Shown here one piece after another: positions 28,393-36,583 of a stretch of DNA of 64,000 bases. The stretch is from positions 22,515-86,514 of the forward strand of contig NZ_LDES01000109.1 in assembly GCF_001015195.1 (NCBI RefSeq), read 5' to 3'. This DNA comes from Sphingomonas sp. Y57 (GTDB lineage Bacteria > Pseudomonadota > Alphaproteobacteria > Sphingomonadales > Sphingomonadaceae). The notes beneath the pieces were generated by a model. The model worked only from the letters and a program-made list of their open reading frames with translations, was not told the origin of the DNA and searched no databases. Position 1 is the first letter of the stretch, and every line of letters starts with the position of its first letter. The position numbers and the translations under genes are program-made.

Positions 28393-29298
28393 TCACATTG
28401 CCGGCAGAAGCCGCTTTTCACCGGCGATCCGCATCATCGCCTTCTGCAGCTTGTCGAAGGCACGGACCTCGATCTGCCGGACACGCTCGCGGCTGACGCC
28501 ATAGACCTGACTCAGTTCCTCGAGCGTCTTGGGCTCATCGACCAGTCGCCGTTCGACCAGGATATGCTTCTCGCGGTCGTTGAGCGCCGCCAGCGCCTCG
28601 TTGAGCATATTGTGGCGGACCGACTTCTCCTCGACCTCGGCCAGCCGCTCGTCCTGGAGCGGGCCCTGGTCGACCAGCATGTCCTGCCACTCGCCTTCGC
28701 CGTCCTCGTTCATCGAGACGTTGAGCGACGCGTCGCCGCCCATCGACATACGACGGTTCATGCTCGTCACCTCTTCCTCGGACACGCCGAGGTCGGTGGC
28801 GATCTTCTTGAGATCCTCGGGCTTGAGGTCGCCGTCTTCGAATGCTTCGAGCTGCGACTTCATCCGCCGCAGGTTGAAGAACAGCTTCTTCTGCGCCGCG
28901 GTGGTACCCATCTTCACGAGGCTCCACGACCGCAGGATATATTCCTGGATCGACGCCTTGATCCACCACATCGCATAGGTGGCGAGGCGGAAGCCCCGGT
29001 CGGGCTCGAATTTCTTCACGCCCTGCATCAGGCCGATATTGCCTTCCGAGATCAACTCGCTCGCCGGCAGGCCATAGCCGCGATAGCCCATCGCGATCTT
29101 GGCGACGAGACGCAGATGCGAGGTGACGAGGCGGGTCGCCGCCTCGGGATCGCCATGCTCCTGGAAGCGCTTGGCGAGCATATATTCCTCTTCCGCCGTG
29201 AGCAGCGGAAACTTCCGGATCTCGGCCAGATAGCGGTTGAGGCTCTGCTCCCCGCCCAGTGCGGGGATCGTGGCGGGCACGTTCTTTCCGCTTGCCAT
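28393..29298 (-). CDS. rpoH: RNA polymerase heat-shock sigma factor RpoH
   Basis: Directs RNA polymerase to heat-shock promoters. The 301-residue protein has sigma region 2 (LRLVAKIAMGYRGYGLPASELISEGNIGLMQGV, KFEPDRGFRLATYAMWWI), the RpoH-specific box QKKLFFNLR in region 3, and region 4 (LSQVYGVSRERVRQIEVRAF). The RpoH box separates it from RpoD and RpoS. Start at ATG 29298 with AGGGAG about 10 bases upstream; a TTG two codons earlier is possible. It is downstream of rluD on the same strand with a 94-base gap that likely holds its own promoter. Alphaproteobacteria often carry two rpoH genes; only one is in this window. Confidence 0.96.
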   Translation of the reverse strand: MASGKNVPATIPALGGEQSLNRYLAEIRKFPLLTAEEEYMLAKRFQEHGDPEAATRLVTSHLRLVAKIAMGYRGYGLPASELISEGNIGLMQGVKKFEPDRGFRLATYAMWWIKASIQEYILRSWSLVKMGTTAAQKKLFFNLRRMKSQLEAFEDGDLKPEDLKKIATDLGVSEEEVTSMNRRMSMGGDASLNVSMNEDGEGEWQDMLVDQGPLQDERLAEVEEKSVRHNMLNEALAALNDREKHILVERRLVDEPKTLEELSQVYGVSRERVRQIEVRAFDKLQKAMMRIAGEKRLLPAM

Positions 29299-29392
29299 GA
29301 TCAACTTACTCCCTCGTCGGCGCCCGGTATGGTGCGCCGCTACCTTGTGTATGTCGATAGGGGAGAATCACTCCCGTACCGTTCTGTAACAT

Positions 29393-30358
29393 CTATAGCA
29401 TCTTTACACGCAGTTCGCTGAACAAATCCTGCATGTCCCGCGGAATTTCGCTATCGAAAGATAAAGTCTCGCTTGTCACCGGGTGAACGAAGCCCAGCCG
29501 CGCCGCATGAAGCGCCTGGCGATGGAAATTCAAACGGTTGAGCAGCTCGCGATGTTCCGGCCGGCTGCGTCCGTAGACAGGGTCGCCCAGCAGCGGATGG
29601 CCGAGCGAGGCCATGTGGACGCGCACCTGATGGGTCCGTCCCGTTTCCAGCCGGCATTCGACCAGCGCCGCGCCGCGCAGCGGCTCGATCACGCTGTAAT
29701 GGGTGACGGCGCGTTTGCCGCGCCCATCGGCGACGATCGCGATCTTCTTCCGGTTGGCGGCCGAGCGGGCAAGTGGTGCGTCCACCGTTCCGGCGGCGAG
29801 CCGCGGCGTTCCGGCGACGATCGCCCGGTAGCGCCGGTCGATGCTGTGTCGGGCGAACTGCGCCGCCAGCCCCACATGCGCCGGATCGGTCTTGGCGGCG
29901 ACCATCAGCCCCGACGTGTCCTTGTCGATGCGGTGGACGATGCCCGGCCGCTCGACCCCGCCGATTCCTGACAGGCTGCCCCGGCAATGATGGAGCAGCG
30001 CATTGACCAGGGTGCCGTCCGGATTGCCGGCGGCCGGATGCACGACCAGTCCGGCGGGCTTGTCGACGACGATCAGGTGCTCGTCCTCATGGACGACGAC
30101 CAGGGGGATATCCTGCGCTTCGTTGTGCGCGGGGGCGGGATCGGGGACGATCACCGCGAAGCGCGCGCCGGGCGCGACCTTCATCGCCGGATCGCGGGCG
30201 AGCGTGCCATCGGCCTGGCTGACCTGTCCGGAAGAAATGAGGGCCTTCAGTCGCTCGCGCGACAGCGTCGGCAATGCGGCGGCGAGCGCCCGGTCGAGCC
30301 GCCAGCCTTCGGCTTCCTGCGGCACCACGGCATGCAATGTCGATTTCCCCCCGGTCAT
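29393..30358 (-). CDS. rluD: 23S rRNA pseudouridine synthase, RluD type
   Basis: Makes pseudouridines in 23S rRNA. The 321-residue protein has an N-terminal S4 domain (GWRLDRALAAALPTLSRERLKALI) and the RluA-family catalytic domain. In that domain the active-site Asp is in HRIDKDTSGLMVAAK; the LVVHPAAGNPDGTLVNALLHH and ETGRTHQVRVHMASLGHPLLGDPVYG motifs are also present. Assignment to RluD rather than RluC rests on overall pattern and is somewhat uncertain. The ATG at 30358 is chosen from the family start; the divergent JAMM gene begins only 17 bases away, so a start a few codons downstream is possible. Confidence 0.93.
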   Translation of the reverse strand: MTGGKSTLHAVVPQEAEGWRLDRALAAALPTLSRERLKALISSGQVSQADGTLARDPAMKVAPGARFAVIVPDPAPAHNEAQDIPLVVVHEDEHLIVVDKPAGLVVHPAAGNPDGTLVNALLHHCRGSLSGIGGVERPGIVHRIDKDTSGLMVAAKTDPAHVGLAAQFARHSIDRRYRAIVAGTPRLAAGTVDAPLARSAANRKKIAIVADGRGKRAVTHYSVIEPLRGAALVECRLETGRTHQVRVHMASLGHPLLGDPVYGRSRPEHRELLNRLNFHRQALHAARLGFVHPVTSETLSFDSEIPRDMQDLFSELRVKML

Positions 30359-30375
30359 CCTGTAGCGATGTGGCG

Positions 30376-30801
30376 ATGGAACTGCGGATATCAAGGGCGG
30401 CGATCGACGAAATCCTCTCAGCTGCGGCGGCGAGCCCCGATGCCGAGATTTGCGGGTTGCTGCTCGGCGCGGCATCGGCCCGGGGCCCCGTCGTGGAGCG
30501 GCTGCGGCCCTGCGCGAACGTCGCCGCCGATCCGCGTGACAGCTTCGAGGTCGATCCCGCCGCGCTGATCGCCGTGCATCGCGCCGCGCGCGCCGGCGAC
30601 GCGGCGCTCATCGGCCACTATCATTCGCACCCCGGCGGATGTCCCGAACCATCGGCCCGCGACGCCGCGGCAGCCGAACCGGGCAGTTACTGGATCATCG
30701 CGGGCAGTGGCATGCTGCGCGCCTGGTATGCGGATGGCGGCCAGGCCGATGGACAGGGGCGTTTCCGCGCCGTGACGATCGTGGAAGCCGACAATCGCTG
30801 A
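30376..30801 (+). CDS. JAMM/Mov34-type metalloprotease-like protein
   Basis: A 141-residue protein with the complete JAMM metal site. A Glu lies in DAEICGLLLG near residue 25, and GHYHSHPGGCPEPSARD supplies the His-x-His and the downstream Ser and Asp. Bacterial members of this group cleave ubiquitin-like or sulfur-carrier proteins, often freeing a C-terminal Gly-Gly. No sulfur-carrier gene is adjacent here, so the substrate is unknown. Start at ATG 30376. It is divergent from rluD with a 17-base gap and lies 61 bases upstream of chpT on the same strand. Confidence 0.9.
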   Translation: MELRISRAAIDEILSAAAASPDAEICGLLLGAASARGPVVERLRPCANVAADPRDSFEVDPAALIAVHRAARAGDAALIGHYHSHPGGCPEPSARDAAAAEPGSYWIIAGSGMLRAWYADGGQADGQGRFRAVTIVEADNR

Positions 30802-30862
30802 TTGCGCAACCGTTCCCCGCTTGCCAAAAGACCCGACCTGTCAGCCCACTGAGGATGTGTCC

Positions 30863-31489
30863 ATGGTCAATCGTTCGGCCGATTTCGCGAGCCTGCTCTG
30901 TTCGCGGTTGTGCCACGACCTGTTGTCGCCGGTGGGAGCACTCAACAACGGGATCGAATTGCTTGCCGATGAGACCGACCCGGACATGCGGGAACGCTGC
31001 ATGGAGCTATTGGCCGAAAGCGCCCAGACCACGGCGAACCGGCTGAAATTTTTTCGTCTTGCCTTTGGGGCGGCGGGAGGCTTCGGCGAGCGCGTCGACA
31101 CCCGCGAGGCGCGCGAGGCGATCGAGGGTCTGCACGGCAATGGCAAGGTGCGGGTGGGCTGGATGGTCGATGCGGCGACCCTGTCCAAGCCGGCCATCAA
31201 GACGCTGCTCAACCTCGCGCTGATCGCGGGCGACGCTCTGGTGCGCGGTGGCCAGCTCGACATCGCGGCAGAGGGCGGCGAAGTGGTGATCCGGGCCGAG
31301 GGACCCCGCGTCGTGCTCGATCCCGAGCTGCGCAACGCACTGCTGGGCCATGCCGATCCCGATCTGGTCTCGCCCCGTGCGGCCGCGGCCTGGCTGGTCC
31401 ATATCCTGGTCAGCGAACAGCGCGGCACGGTCCAGGTGTCGCAGCCCGAGGACGGCCTGCTGATGATCGGCGCGACCTTGCCCGCCTGA
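30863..31489 (+). CDS. chpT: Histidine phosphotransferase ChpT
   Basis: In Caulobacter, ChpT passes phosphate from the hybrid kinase CckA to CtrA and CpdR. The 208-residue protein has the ChpT-type dimerisation helix with the phosphorylated His in SLLCSRLCHDLLSPVGALNNG, a second helix, and a degenerate ATPase-like domain without nucleotide-binding boxes (IKTLLNLALIAGDALVRGG and LVSPRAAAAWLVHILV). This is the DUF2328 architecture. Start at ATG 30863 with GAGG about 8 bases upstream; an in-frame ATG at 30821 is less likely. It precedes the unknown helical gene and the che operon on the same strand. Confidence 0.92.
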   Translation: MVNRSADFASLLCSRLCHDLLSPVGALNNGIELLADETDPDMRERCMELLAESAQTTANRLKFFRLAFGAAGGFGERVDTREAREAIEGLHGNGKVRVGWMVDAATLSKPAIKTLLNLALIAGDALVRGGQLDIAAEGGEVVIRAEGPRVVLDPELRNALLGHADPDLVSPRAAAAWLVHILVSEQRGTVQVSQPEDGLLMIGATLPA

Positions 31490-31571
31490 CCGGGAAAGGG
31501 GTGGCGGGGGGGCGACCCTGTGCCATCTACTTATTGTTCGCGGCGACGTCGATCGTCGATCGTCCGGCGCC

Positions 31572-32051
31572 ATGGACAGCGATTTCGCCCTGACAGCATC
31601 CCTCAACCGCCTGATCGCGGCCCTGAACGACACGATTGCGGCATGTGAGGCGATCGCGCGCGATGCACGCCGCTTCGTTCTCTACGCCCAATATGAGCAT
31701 GAAGTGGCTCTGCGGCGTGATGCCGTCCGACGGTTGACGCACAAGGTCGCACGTCTTGGTGGAGATCCACGCGGGCGGGGTACGCTGCGCGGCTGGTTCG
31801 AGCGGCTATGCGCCCGGCTGGCCGGCATCGGACTGCGGAACGAACGCTCCGTGCGCCGTCTGTTCGAGCGTGAGGAGCGGCATCTCGCCGCCTGTCTGCG
31901 CGCGCTGGTCGCGGAGAACCGGTTGCCGCCGGCCTTCCGGCGCGAGCTGGCACTGTTGCTGCTCGGACTCAACGAGGCATTCTGCCGGCGCGAGCTCGAT
32001 CGCGTGGCGCCTGGAGGTGTCTGGGCCGATCGTTCGATCGCGAGCCGCTGA
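31572..32051 (+). CDS. Unknown helical protein, DUF2383/PA2169-like
   Basis: A 159-residue protein predicted to be nearly all helix, with four long amphipathic segments: SLNRLIAALNDTIAACEAIA, the RFVLYAQYEHEVALRRDAVR region, a basic middle with GTLRGWFERLC, and NRLPPAFRRELALLLLGLNE. The opening LNRLIAALNDTIA and the general plan resemble the PA2169/DUF2383 four-helix-bundle family, but I am not certain. No metal-ligand pattern is clear. It lies between chpT and cheA, with 70 bases to cheA, and could be an accessory of this signalling cluster or an unrelated passenger. Confidence 0.6.
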   Translation: MDSDFALTASLNRLIAALNDTIAACEAIARDARRFVLYAQYEHEVALRRDAVRRLTHKVARLGGDPRGRGTLRGWFERLCARLAGIGLRNERSVRRLFEREERHLAACLRALVAENRLPPAFRRELALLLLGLNEAFCRRELDRVAPGGVWADRSIASR

Positions 32052-32067
32052 CCGGCGTAAACCGGGC

Positions 32068-32075
32068 CTTAACCA
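32068..32075 (+). promoter_or_regulatory. Possible CtrA half site TTAACCAT upstream of cheA
   Basis: The octamer TTAACCAT, the known CtrA half-site form in alphaproteobacteria, lies 46 bases before the cheA start, in the gap after the helical gene. A TAAACC precedes it at 32057. One octamer can occur by chance; the location ahead of a che operon next to chpT makes it more credible. Confidence 0.4.
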
Positions 32076-32121
32076 TGTTGGGGCATGACCCGGGCCGAAC
32101 AACCGGTTCGGGAACGATGCC

Positions 32122-34563
32122 ATGGACGACCTGCTCGGCGATTTCGTCGCGGAGACACGCGAGACCCTCGAAGCGCTGTCGGGCGAGATCGTCGCTTGGG
32201 AACTCGCGCCCGACGATCGCTCGCGGCTCGATGCGATCTTCCGCTTCGTCCACACCGTGAAGGGAAGCTGCGGCTTCCTGGACCTGCCGCGCCTCGAGAA
32301 ACTCAGCCACGCGGCGGAGGACGTGCTCGCCGATGTCCGCGCCGACCGTCGGCGTCCCGATTCCGCGCTGGTCAGCGCTGTCCTCGCCGTGATCGACCGG
32401 ATTTCCGAGTTGGCCGACGCTATCGAGAGCGGCCGGATCGTGGCCGACGAGGACGATGCTCGCCTGATCGCGGCGCTCCGCCCTGCGGCACCCGGCCTCG
32501 ACGCCGAGGATGTTGCGCTCGCGGAGGCCCTGGACGCGATCCGGATCGTCGAGGAAGGCGAGGATGAGGCGGCGTCTGCCATCACAGCCGAGGCGCGCGC
32601 GGATCGCCCTGCCGCGCCGGCGGCGCCCGCGGGCCCGCGCGCCGTCTCGCGCACCATCCGCTTGCCGGTCGACCTGCTCGACCGGATGATGGCGGGCGTG
32701 TCGGACATGGTGCTGGCGCGCAACGAACTGGCTCGCCGGCTGCGCGAGAGCGGAGCCGAATCGAACACCGAGGTCGCCTTCGAGCGGCTGTCGCATTGCA
32801 TCGCCGAGATGCGCGATGCGATCACGCGTACCCGCATGGCAAGGGTCGAACATCTCTTCACCGCGCTGCCGCGCATGGTCCGCGATATCTCCGCCGAACT
32901 GGGGAAGCTGGTCCAGCTGGAGATCGACGGCGGCGACGTCGAGCTCGATCGCGAGATGATCGAGATGATCCGCGACCCGCTGACGCATATCGTCCGCAAT
33001 GCGATCGACCACGGCATCGAACCGCCCGAAGCGCGCGTGGTGTCAGGCAAGCCGGCGGCGGGGCGTCTCCACGTCAGCGCCCGCCAGGTCGGCAACCAGA
33101 TACTGATCGAGGTTATCGATGATGGCCGCGGGATCGACGCCGACCAGCTTGTCGGCAAGGCGATTGCCGCCGGTATCCTTGGCCGGGAGCGGGCCGCGAC
33201 GTTGAGCTGGGAGCGCAAGCTCGAGCTGATCTTCGAGCCGGGTCTGTCGACAGCGCAGGAGGTGACCGCCATTTCCGGGCGCGGCGTCGGCATGGACGTC
33301 GTTCGCGCCAATGTCGAGCGGATCGGCGGCCTTGTCGATATCGACAGCCGGCCGGGGCAGGGGCTGCGCCTCACGCTGCGCGTGCCGCTGACCCTGACGA
33401 TCATCCCGGCGCTGACGATCAGCGTCGGCGGCCAGCATTTCGCTATCCCCCGGTCGGCGATTGACGAGATCGTCCGGATCGGCGGTGATGCGGTGCGGAT
33501 GGGAACGCTGGGCGGCGCCGATATCGTCTTCATCCGCGGCGTGCGCGTGCCCGTCGTCTCGCTCGGCGCGGTGCTCGGCCTCGAGCGAAGGCAGCAGGCC
33601 AATCTCGTCGTGCTCAAGCTGTCCGGCGGCGCACGTTACGCGCTCGCGGTCGAGGCGGTCCACGACCATGAGGAACTGGTGGTCAAGCCCGCCGCGCCCG
33701 TGGTGATGGCATGCGGCATCTATGGTGGCACGACCTTGCCAGACAACAGCCGGCCGATGCTGCTGCTCGACGTGGCGGGCGTGGCCGAGAAGGCAGGCGT
33801 CCGTCGCGACGACCAGGCGGCGGCGGAGGCTGTCGCCGAGGAAGGCGAGGAGGATCTGCACGGGGCGGGAGCGGTGCCGGTGCTGTTGTTCCGGGACCTG
33901 GACGGGGTCGAGCGCGGGGTGCCGCTGGCACTGGTCGAGCGGATCGAGGATTGTTTCGCGGCGTCGGTCAGCGACAGCGCGGGCCGGCTGCGACTGAACA
34001 TCGACGGGCGGCTGGTGCCGCTGGTCTCGTGCGGCGCGCCGATCGTCGAGGCCAAGGTCCGCGTACTGCGGATGCGCGACGGTGCTGAGGAGCTCGCTTA
34101 TGCTATCGATAGCGTCATCGACATCGTGCCGGTCGCGATCGAGCTGCAGCGCAGCGCCGTTCCCGGCCCGGTCGCAGGCGTGATGCTGGTCGAGGAGCGG
34201 CCGGTCGAGTTTCTCGACGCCTTCTGGCTGTTTGCGCAAGGGCTCGGCAGCGAGCCGCTCGAAGGGCAGAGACCGGTCTGTCTCTTGTCGGACGACGATC
34301 CCTGGACGCGGCAGGTGCTCGCCCCGCTGGTCGAGGGCGCCGGCTACCGGATCATCTATGCGCCCGAAGAAGGGCCGAATGCCGATCTGGTCATCATGGC
34401 CGACGGCGCGACCGAGGACGAGCGGCCGGTCGAGGCGGCGGCGGTGCTGCGTCTGCGCCGGCATGCCGAGGAGCGCGGTGCCTCACCCGACAGCCTGTGG
34501 CGCTATGACCGGATCGGCCTGACCGCCGAGCTGCGCCGTCATTGGAACAAGCGGAGCGCTTGA
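32122..34563 (+). CDS. cheA: Chemotaxis histidine kinase CheA with two CheW-like domains and a pseudo-receiver
   Basis: An 813-residue cytoplasmic kinase. Domains are Hpt (1-105, phospho-His in FRFVHTVKGSCGFLDLPRL), a short acidic Ala/Pro linker with no recognisable CheY-binding P2 domain, dimerisation (172-230, SRTIRLPVDLLDRMMAGVSD), and ATPase. The ATPase has the N box DPLTHIVRNAIDHGIEPPEA, G1 DDGRGID and G2 GRGVGMDVVRANVERIGG. A CheW-like domain follows at about 425-550 (TIIPALTISVGGQHFAIPRS). A second CheW-like region follows at about 580-710 (VPVLLFRDLDGVERGVPLAL), then a C-terminal receiver-like stretch (PVCLLSDDDPWTRQVLAPLV) without a normal phospho-Asp and Lys. It leads cheW by 2 bases. 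Confidence 0.95.
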   Translation: MDDLLGDFVAETRETLEALSGEIVAWELAPDDRSRLDAIFRFVHTVKGSCGFLDLPRLEKLSHAAEDVLADVRADRRRPDSALVSAVLAVIDRISELADAIESGRIVADEDDARLIAALRPAAPGLDAEDVALAEALDAIRIVEEGEDEAASAITAEARADRPAAPAAPAGPRAVSRTIRLPVDLLDRMMAGVSDMVLARNELARRLRESGAESNTEVAFERLSHCIAEMRDAITRTRMARVEHLFTALPRMVRDISAELGKLVQLEIDGGDVELDREMIEMIRDPLTHIVRNAIDHGIEPPEARVVSGKPAAGRLHVSARQVGNQILIEVIDDGRGIDADQLVGKAIAAGILGRERAATLSWERKLELIFEPGLSTAQEVTAISGRGVGMDVVRANVERIGGLVDIDSRPGQGLRLTLRVPLTLTIIPALTISVGGQHFAIPRSAIDEIVRIGGDAVRMGTLGGADIVFIRGVRVPVVSLGAVLGLERRQQANLVVLKLSGGARYALAVEAVHDHEELVVKPAAPVVMACGIYGGTTLPDNSRPMLLLDVAGVAEKAGVRRDDQAAAEAVAEEGEEDLHGAGAVPVLLFRDLDGVERGVPLALVERIEDCFAASVSDSAGRLRLNIDGRLVPLVSCGAPIVEAKVRVLRMRDGAEELAYAIDSVIDIVPVAIELQRSAVPGPVAGVMLVEERPVEFLDAFWLFAQGLGSEPLEGQRPVCLLSDDDPWTRQVLAPLVEGAGYRIIYAPEEGPNADLVIMADGATEDERPVEAAAVLRLRRHAEERGASPDSLWRYDRIGLTAELRRHWNKRSA

Positions 34564-34565
34564 CC

Positions 34566-35000
34566 ATGAACGACCTCTATCTGATCGTCGCCATTGCCGG
34601 CCAGCGGGCGCTGTTGCCTGCCGCCTTCGTCGAATCGGTCGTCGAGATCGAAGACATTGCCCCGGTGCCGTGCGCGCCACCGCATGTTCTGGGCCTGTTC
34701 GCGCTGCGCAGCCGGGTACTGACGGTGATCGATCCGATTGCCGCGCTCGGTGGCGAAGGCAGCGCGCGGGAGGAGAAGCAGGCGGTCATCGTCCATGTCG
34801 ACGGCCATCTCTACGGTGTCCTGGTCGATGACGTGGACGATGTCGTCGCGATCGACGGTGCCCCCAGCCAGTTCCGCGCACCACTGTCGGCCGGCTGGGC
34901 GCGCTATGCGACCGGCGTGCTCGATCATGGGGGCGAGCCGCTGCTGCTGGTCGACGTCGCTGCGCTGATCGCCGGACCGCTGCTCGACATCGCGGCCTGA
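34566..35000 (+). CDS. cheW: CheW-type coupling protein
   Basis: A 144-residue CheW protein that links CheA to chemoreceptors. It shows the DLYLIVAIAGQRALLPAAFV first strand pair, VLGLFALRSRVLTVIDPIAA at the interface loop, VIVHVDGHLYGVLVDDVDDVV, and the C-terminal ATGVLDHGGEPLLLVDVAAL. The usual NLRG is replaced by FALRS, which occurs in divergent members. Start at ATG 34566, 2 bases after the cheA stop, so translation is coupled. It is followed by a 73-base gap before cheY. No receptor gene is in the window. Confidence 0.93.
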   Translation: MNDLYLIVAIAGQRALLPAAFVESVVEIEDIAPVPCAPPHVLGLFALRSRVLTVIDPIAALGGEGSAREEKQAVIVHVDGHLYGVLVDDVDDVVAIDGAPSQFRAPLSAGWARYATGVLDHGGEPLLLVDVAALIAGPLLDIAA

Positions 35001-35073
35001 AAGGGCGTTAACGGGGCGCTTACCGGTCGGGGCTAGATATGGTCGAACTGGCCATTCAAGACGGAAGAGCGTG

Positions 35074-35442
35074 ATGAAGACCTGCCTGGTTGTCGACGAT
35101 TCAAAGGTGATCAGGAAGGTCGCCCGTCACATATTGGAGGCGCTCAACTTCAACGTCGAGGAAGCTGGCGACGGGCGCGAAGCGCTCGACCGCTGCCAGA
35201 CGGGCGAGCTGCCGGACGTGATCCTGCTCGACTGGAACATGCCGGTGATGAGCGGCATGGAATTCCTCCGTTCGCTCGGCTCATCGGATTTCGTCCAGCG
35301 GCCCAAGGTCGTGTTCTGCACCACCGAGAACGATGTCGCGCACATTCGCGCCGCGATCGAGGCCGGGGCGGACGAATATATGATGAAACCGTTCGATCGC
35401 GAGACGCTCGAAAGCAAGCTGCAGCTGGTGGGCGTCGCCTGA
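35074..35442 (+). CDS. cheY: CheY-type single-domain response regulator
   Basis: A 122-residue receiver. All conserved residues are present: acidic pair in CLVVDDSKVIRKVAR, phospho-Asp in VILLDWNMPVMSG, the switch Thr in VVFCTTENDV and Lys in GADEYMMKPFDRETL. ATG 35074 is taken as start; a GTG just before it at 35071 is in frame. GGAAGAGC precedes. The 73-base gap after cheW contains GTTAACGGGGCGCTTACCGG, which is close to, but not exactly, a CtrA-type TTAA-N7-TTAA arrangement. It lies directly ahead of cheB. Confidence 0.95.
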   Translation: MKTCLVVDDSKVIRKVARHILEALNFNVEEAGDGREALDRCQTGELPDVILLDWNMPVMSGMEFLRSLGSSDFVQRPKVVFCTTENDVAHIRAAIEAGADEYMMKPFDRETLESKLQLVGVA

Positions 35443-35473
35443 CATGTCTCGGGGGGGACTTGGAGGCAGCGTC

Positions 35474-36583
35474 ATGGTGGGCGTCGACGACGTCGGGCGC
35501 GGGCGACCTCGCCCCATCCGCGTCCTGCTCGTCGACGATTCGCTGGTAGCCAGGACTGTCCTGGCGCGGCTGCTGGAAGGCCGCCCCGAATTCGAGATCG
35601 CGGGGGCCGCGCCGACCGCCGATCAGGCGATCCAGTTCCTCAGCAGCCACGACATCGACATCGTCGTGCTCGATGTCGAGATGCCGGGCAAGGACGGGCT
35701 GACCGCGTTGCCCGAGATATTGGAGGCGAGCCACGGCGCGCGTGTCCTGATCGTTTCCTCCGCGGCGGCGGCCGGGGCGGCGGCCACGGTGCGGGCACTG
35801 ACCCTGGGCGCGGCGGATACGCTGCTCAAGCCTACCGCGGGCAATTTTGCGGGAGAATTCTCGCACAAGTTCATCGACGCGCTGTTGCGTATCGGTCATG
35901 TAAACCATCGGGTCCAGCGACCCGACCGCAAGACCACGGATGCCGCGCCGCGCCCCGCGCCGGTGCCGATCGTCGCGCTGCGGCCGACCCGGAGCGGTCG
36001 GGTAGCGTGCCTGGCGATCGGCGCGTCGACCGGGGGACTTCACGCGCTGTCGGCCTTCCTGCGCGGCTTGTCCCCGGATTTCCGGGCGCCGATCCTGATC
36101 ACCCAGCATCTGCCGCCGCCTTTCATGCCTTATTTCGCGGCGCAGCTGCGCGACATCGCCGGCCGGCCCGCCGCGGTCGCGGCGGAAGGGACGCCGCTGG
36201 TCCCCGGGGAGATGCTTGTCGCGCCGGGCGAGGGGCATATTCGTCTCGTTCGCAGCGGCGCGCGTGTGCTGGTGTCGATTGACCCGGCACCCGCGCCGAG
36301 CCGCTGCATGCCTTCGGTCGATCCGATGTTCGCGGCGATGGCGGAACTGTTCGGGCCCGAAGGGGTCGGTGTCGTGCTGACCGGCATGGGACGCGACGGA
36401 ACCATCGGAGCCGGGGCCATGGTCGCTGCGGGAGCGGAGATACTGGCGCAGGATTCGGCCAGTTCGGTGGTATGGGGCATGCCGGGGTCGGTGGCCCAGG
36501 CGGGGCTGGCCTCGCTGGTGATGCCGCCCGAGGATCTTGCCCGTCACGTCTGCAATCGTGATGCCGGTGGGGCATGGAGGTAG
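35474..36583 (+). CDS. cheB: Chemotaxis methylesterase CheB
   Basis: Removes receptor methyl groups when phosphorylated by CheA. The 369-residue protein has an N-terminal receiver (VLLVDDSLVARTVLARLL, phospho-Asp in IVVLDVEMPGKDG, Lys in ADTLLKPT), a linker of about 60 residues, and the methylesterase domain. The catalytic triad is visible: Ser in AIGASTGGLHAL, His in LITQHLPPPF and Asp in VLTGMGRDGTIGA. ATG 35474 follows a strong GGAGG at 7 bases; an upstream ATG at 35444, only 1 base after cheY, is a weaker option. The 3' end overlaps cheR by 10 bases. Confidence 0.96.
   Translation: MVGVDDVGRGRPRPIRVLLVDDSLVARTVLARLLEGRPEFEIAGAAPTADQAIQFLSSHDIDIVVLDVEMPGKDGLTALPEILEASHGARVLIVSSAAAAGAAATVRALTLGAADTLLKPTAGNFAGEFSHKFIDALLRIGHVNHRVQRPDRKTTDAAPRPAPVPIVALRPTRSGRVACLAIGASTGGLHALSAFLRGLSPDFRAPILITQHLPPPFMPYFAAQLRDIAGRPAAVAAEGTPLVPGEMLVAPGEGHIRLVRSGARVLVSIDPAPAPSRCMPSVDPMFAAMAELFGPEGVGVVLTGMGRDGTIGAGAMVAAGAEILAQDSASSVVWGMPGSVAQAGLASLVMPPEDLARHVCNRDAGGAWR

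Noticed and set aside
29299-29392. Possible sigma-32 type autoregulatory promoter before rpoH (CCCCTAT on the minus strand)
   Set aside because: A -10-like CCCCTAT is present, but no CTTGAA-type -35 is found at 13-17 bases, so I do not list it.
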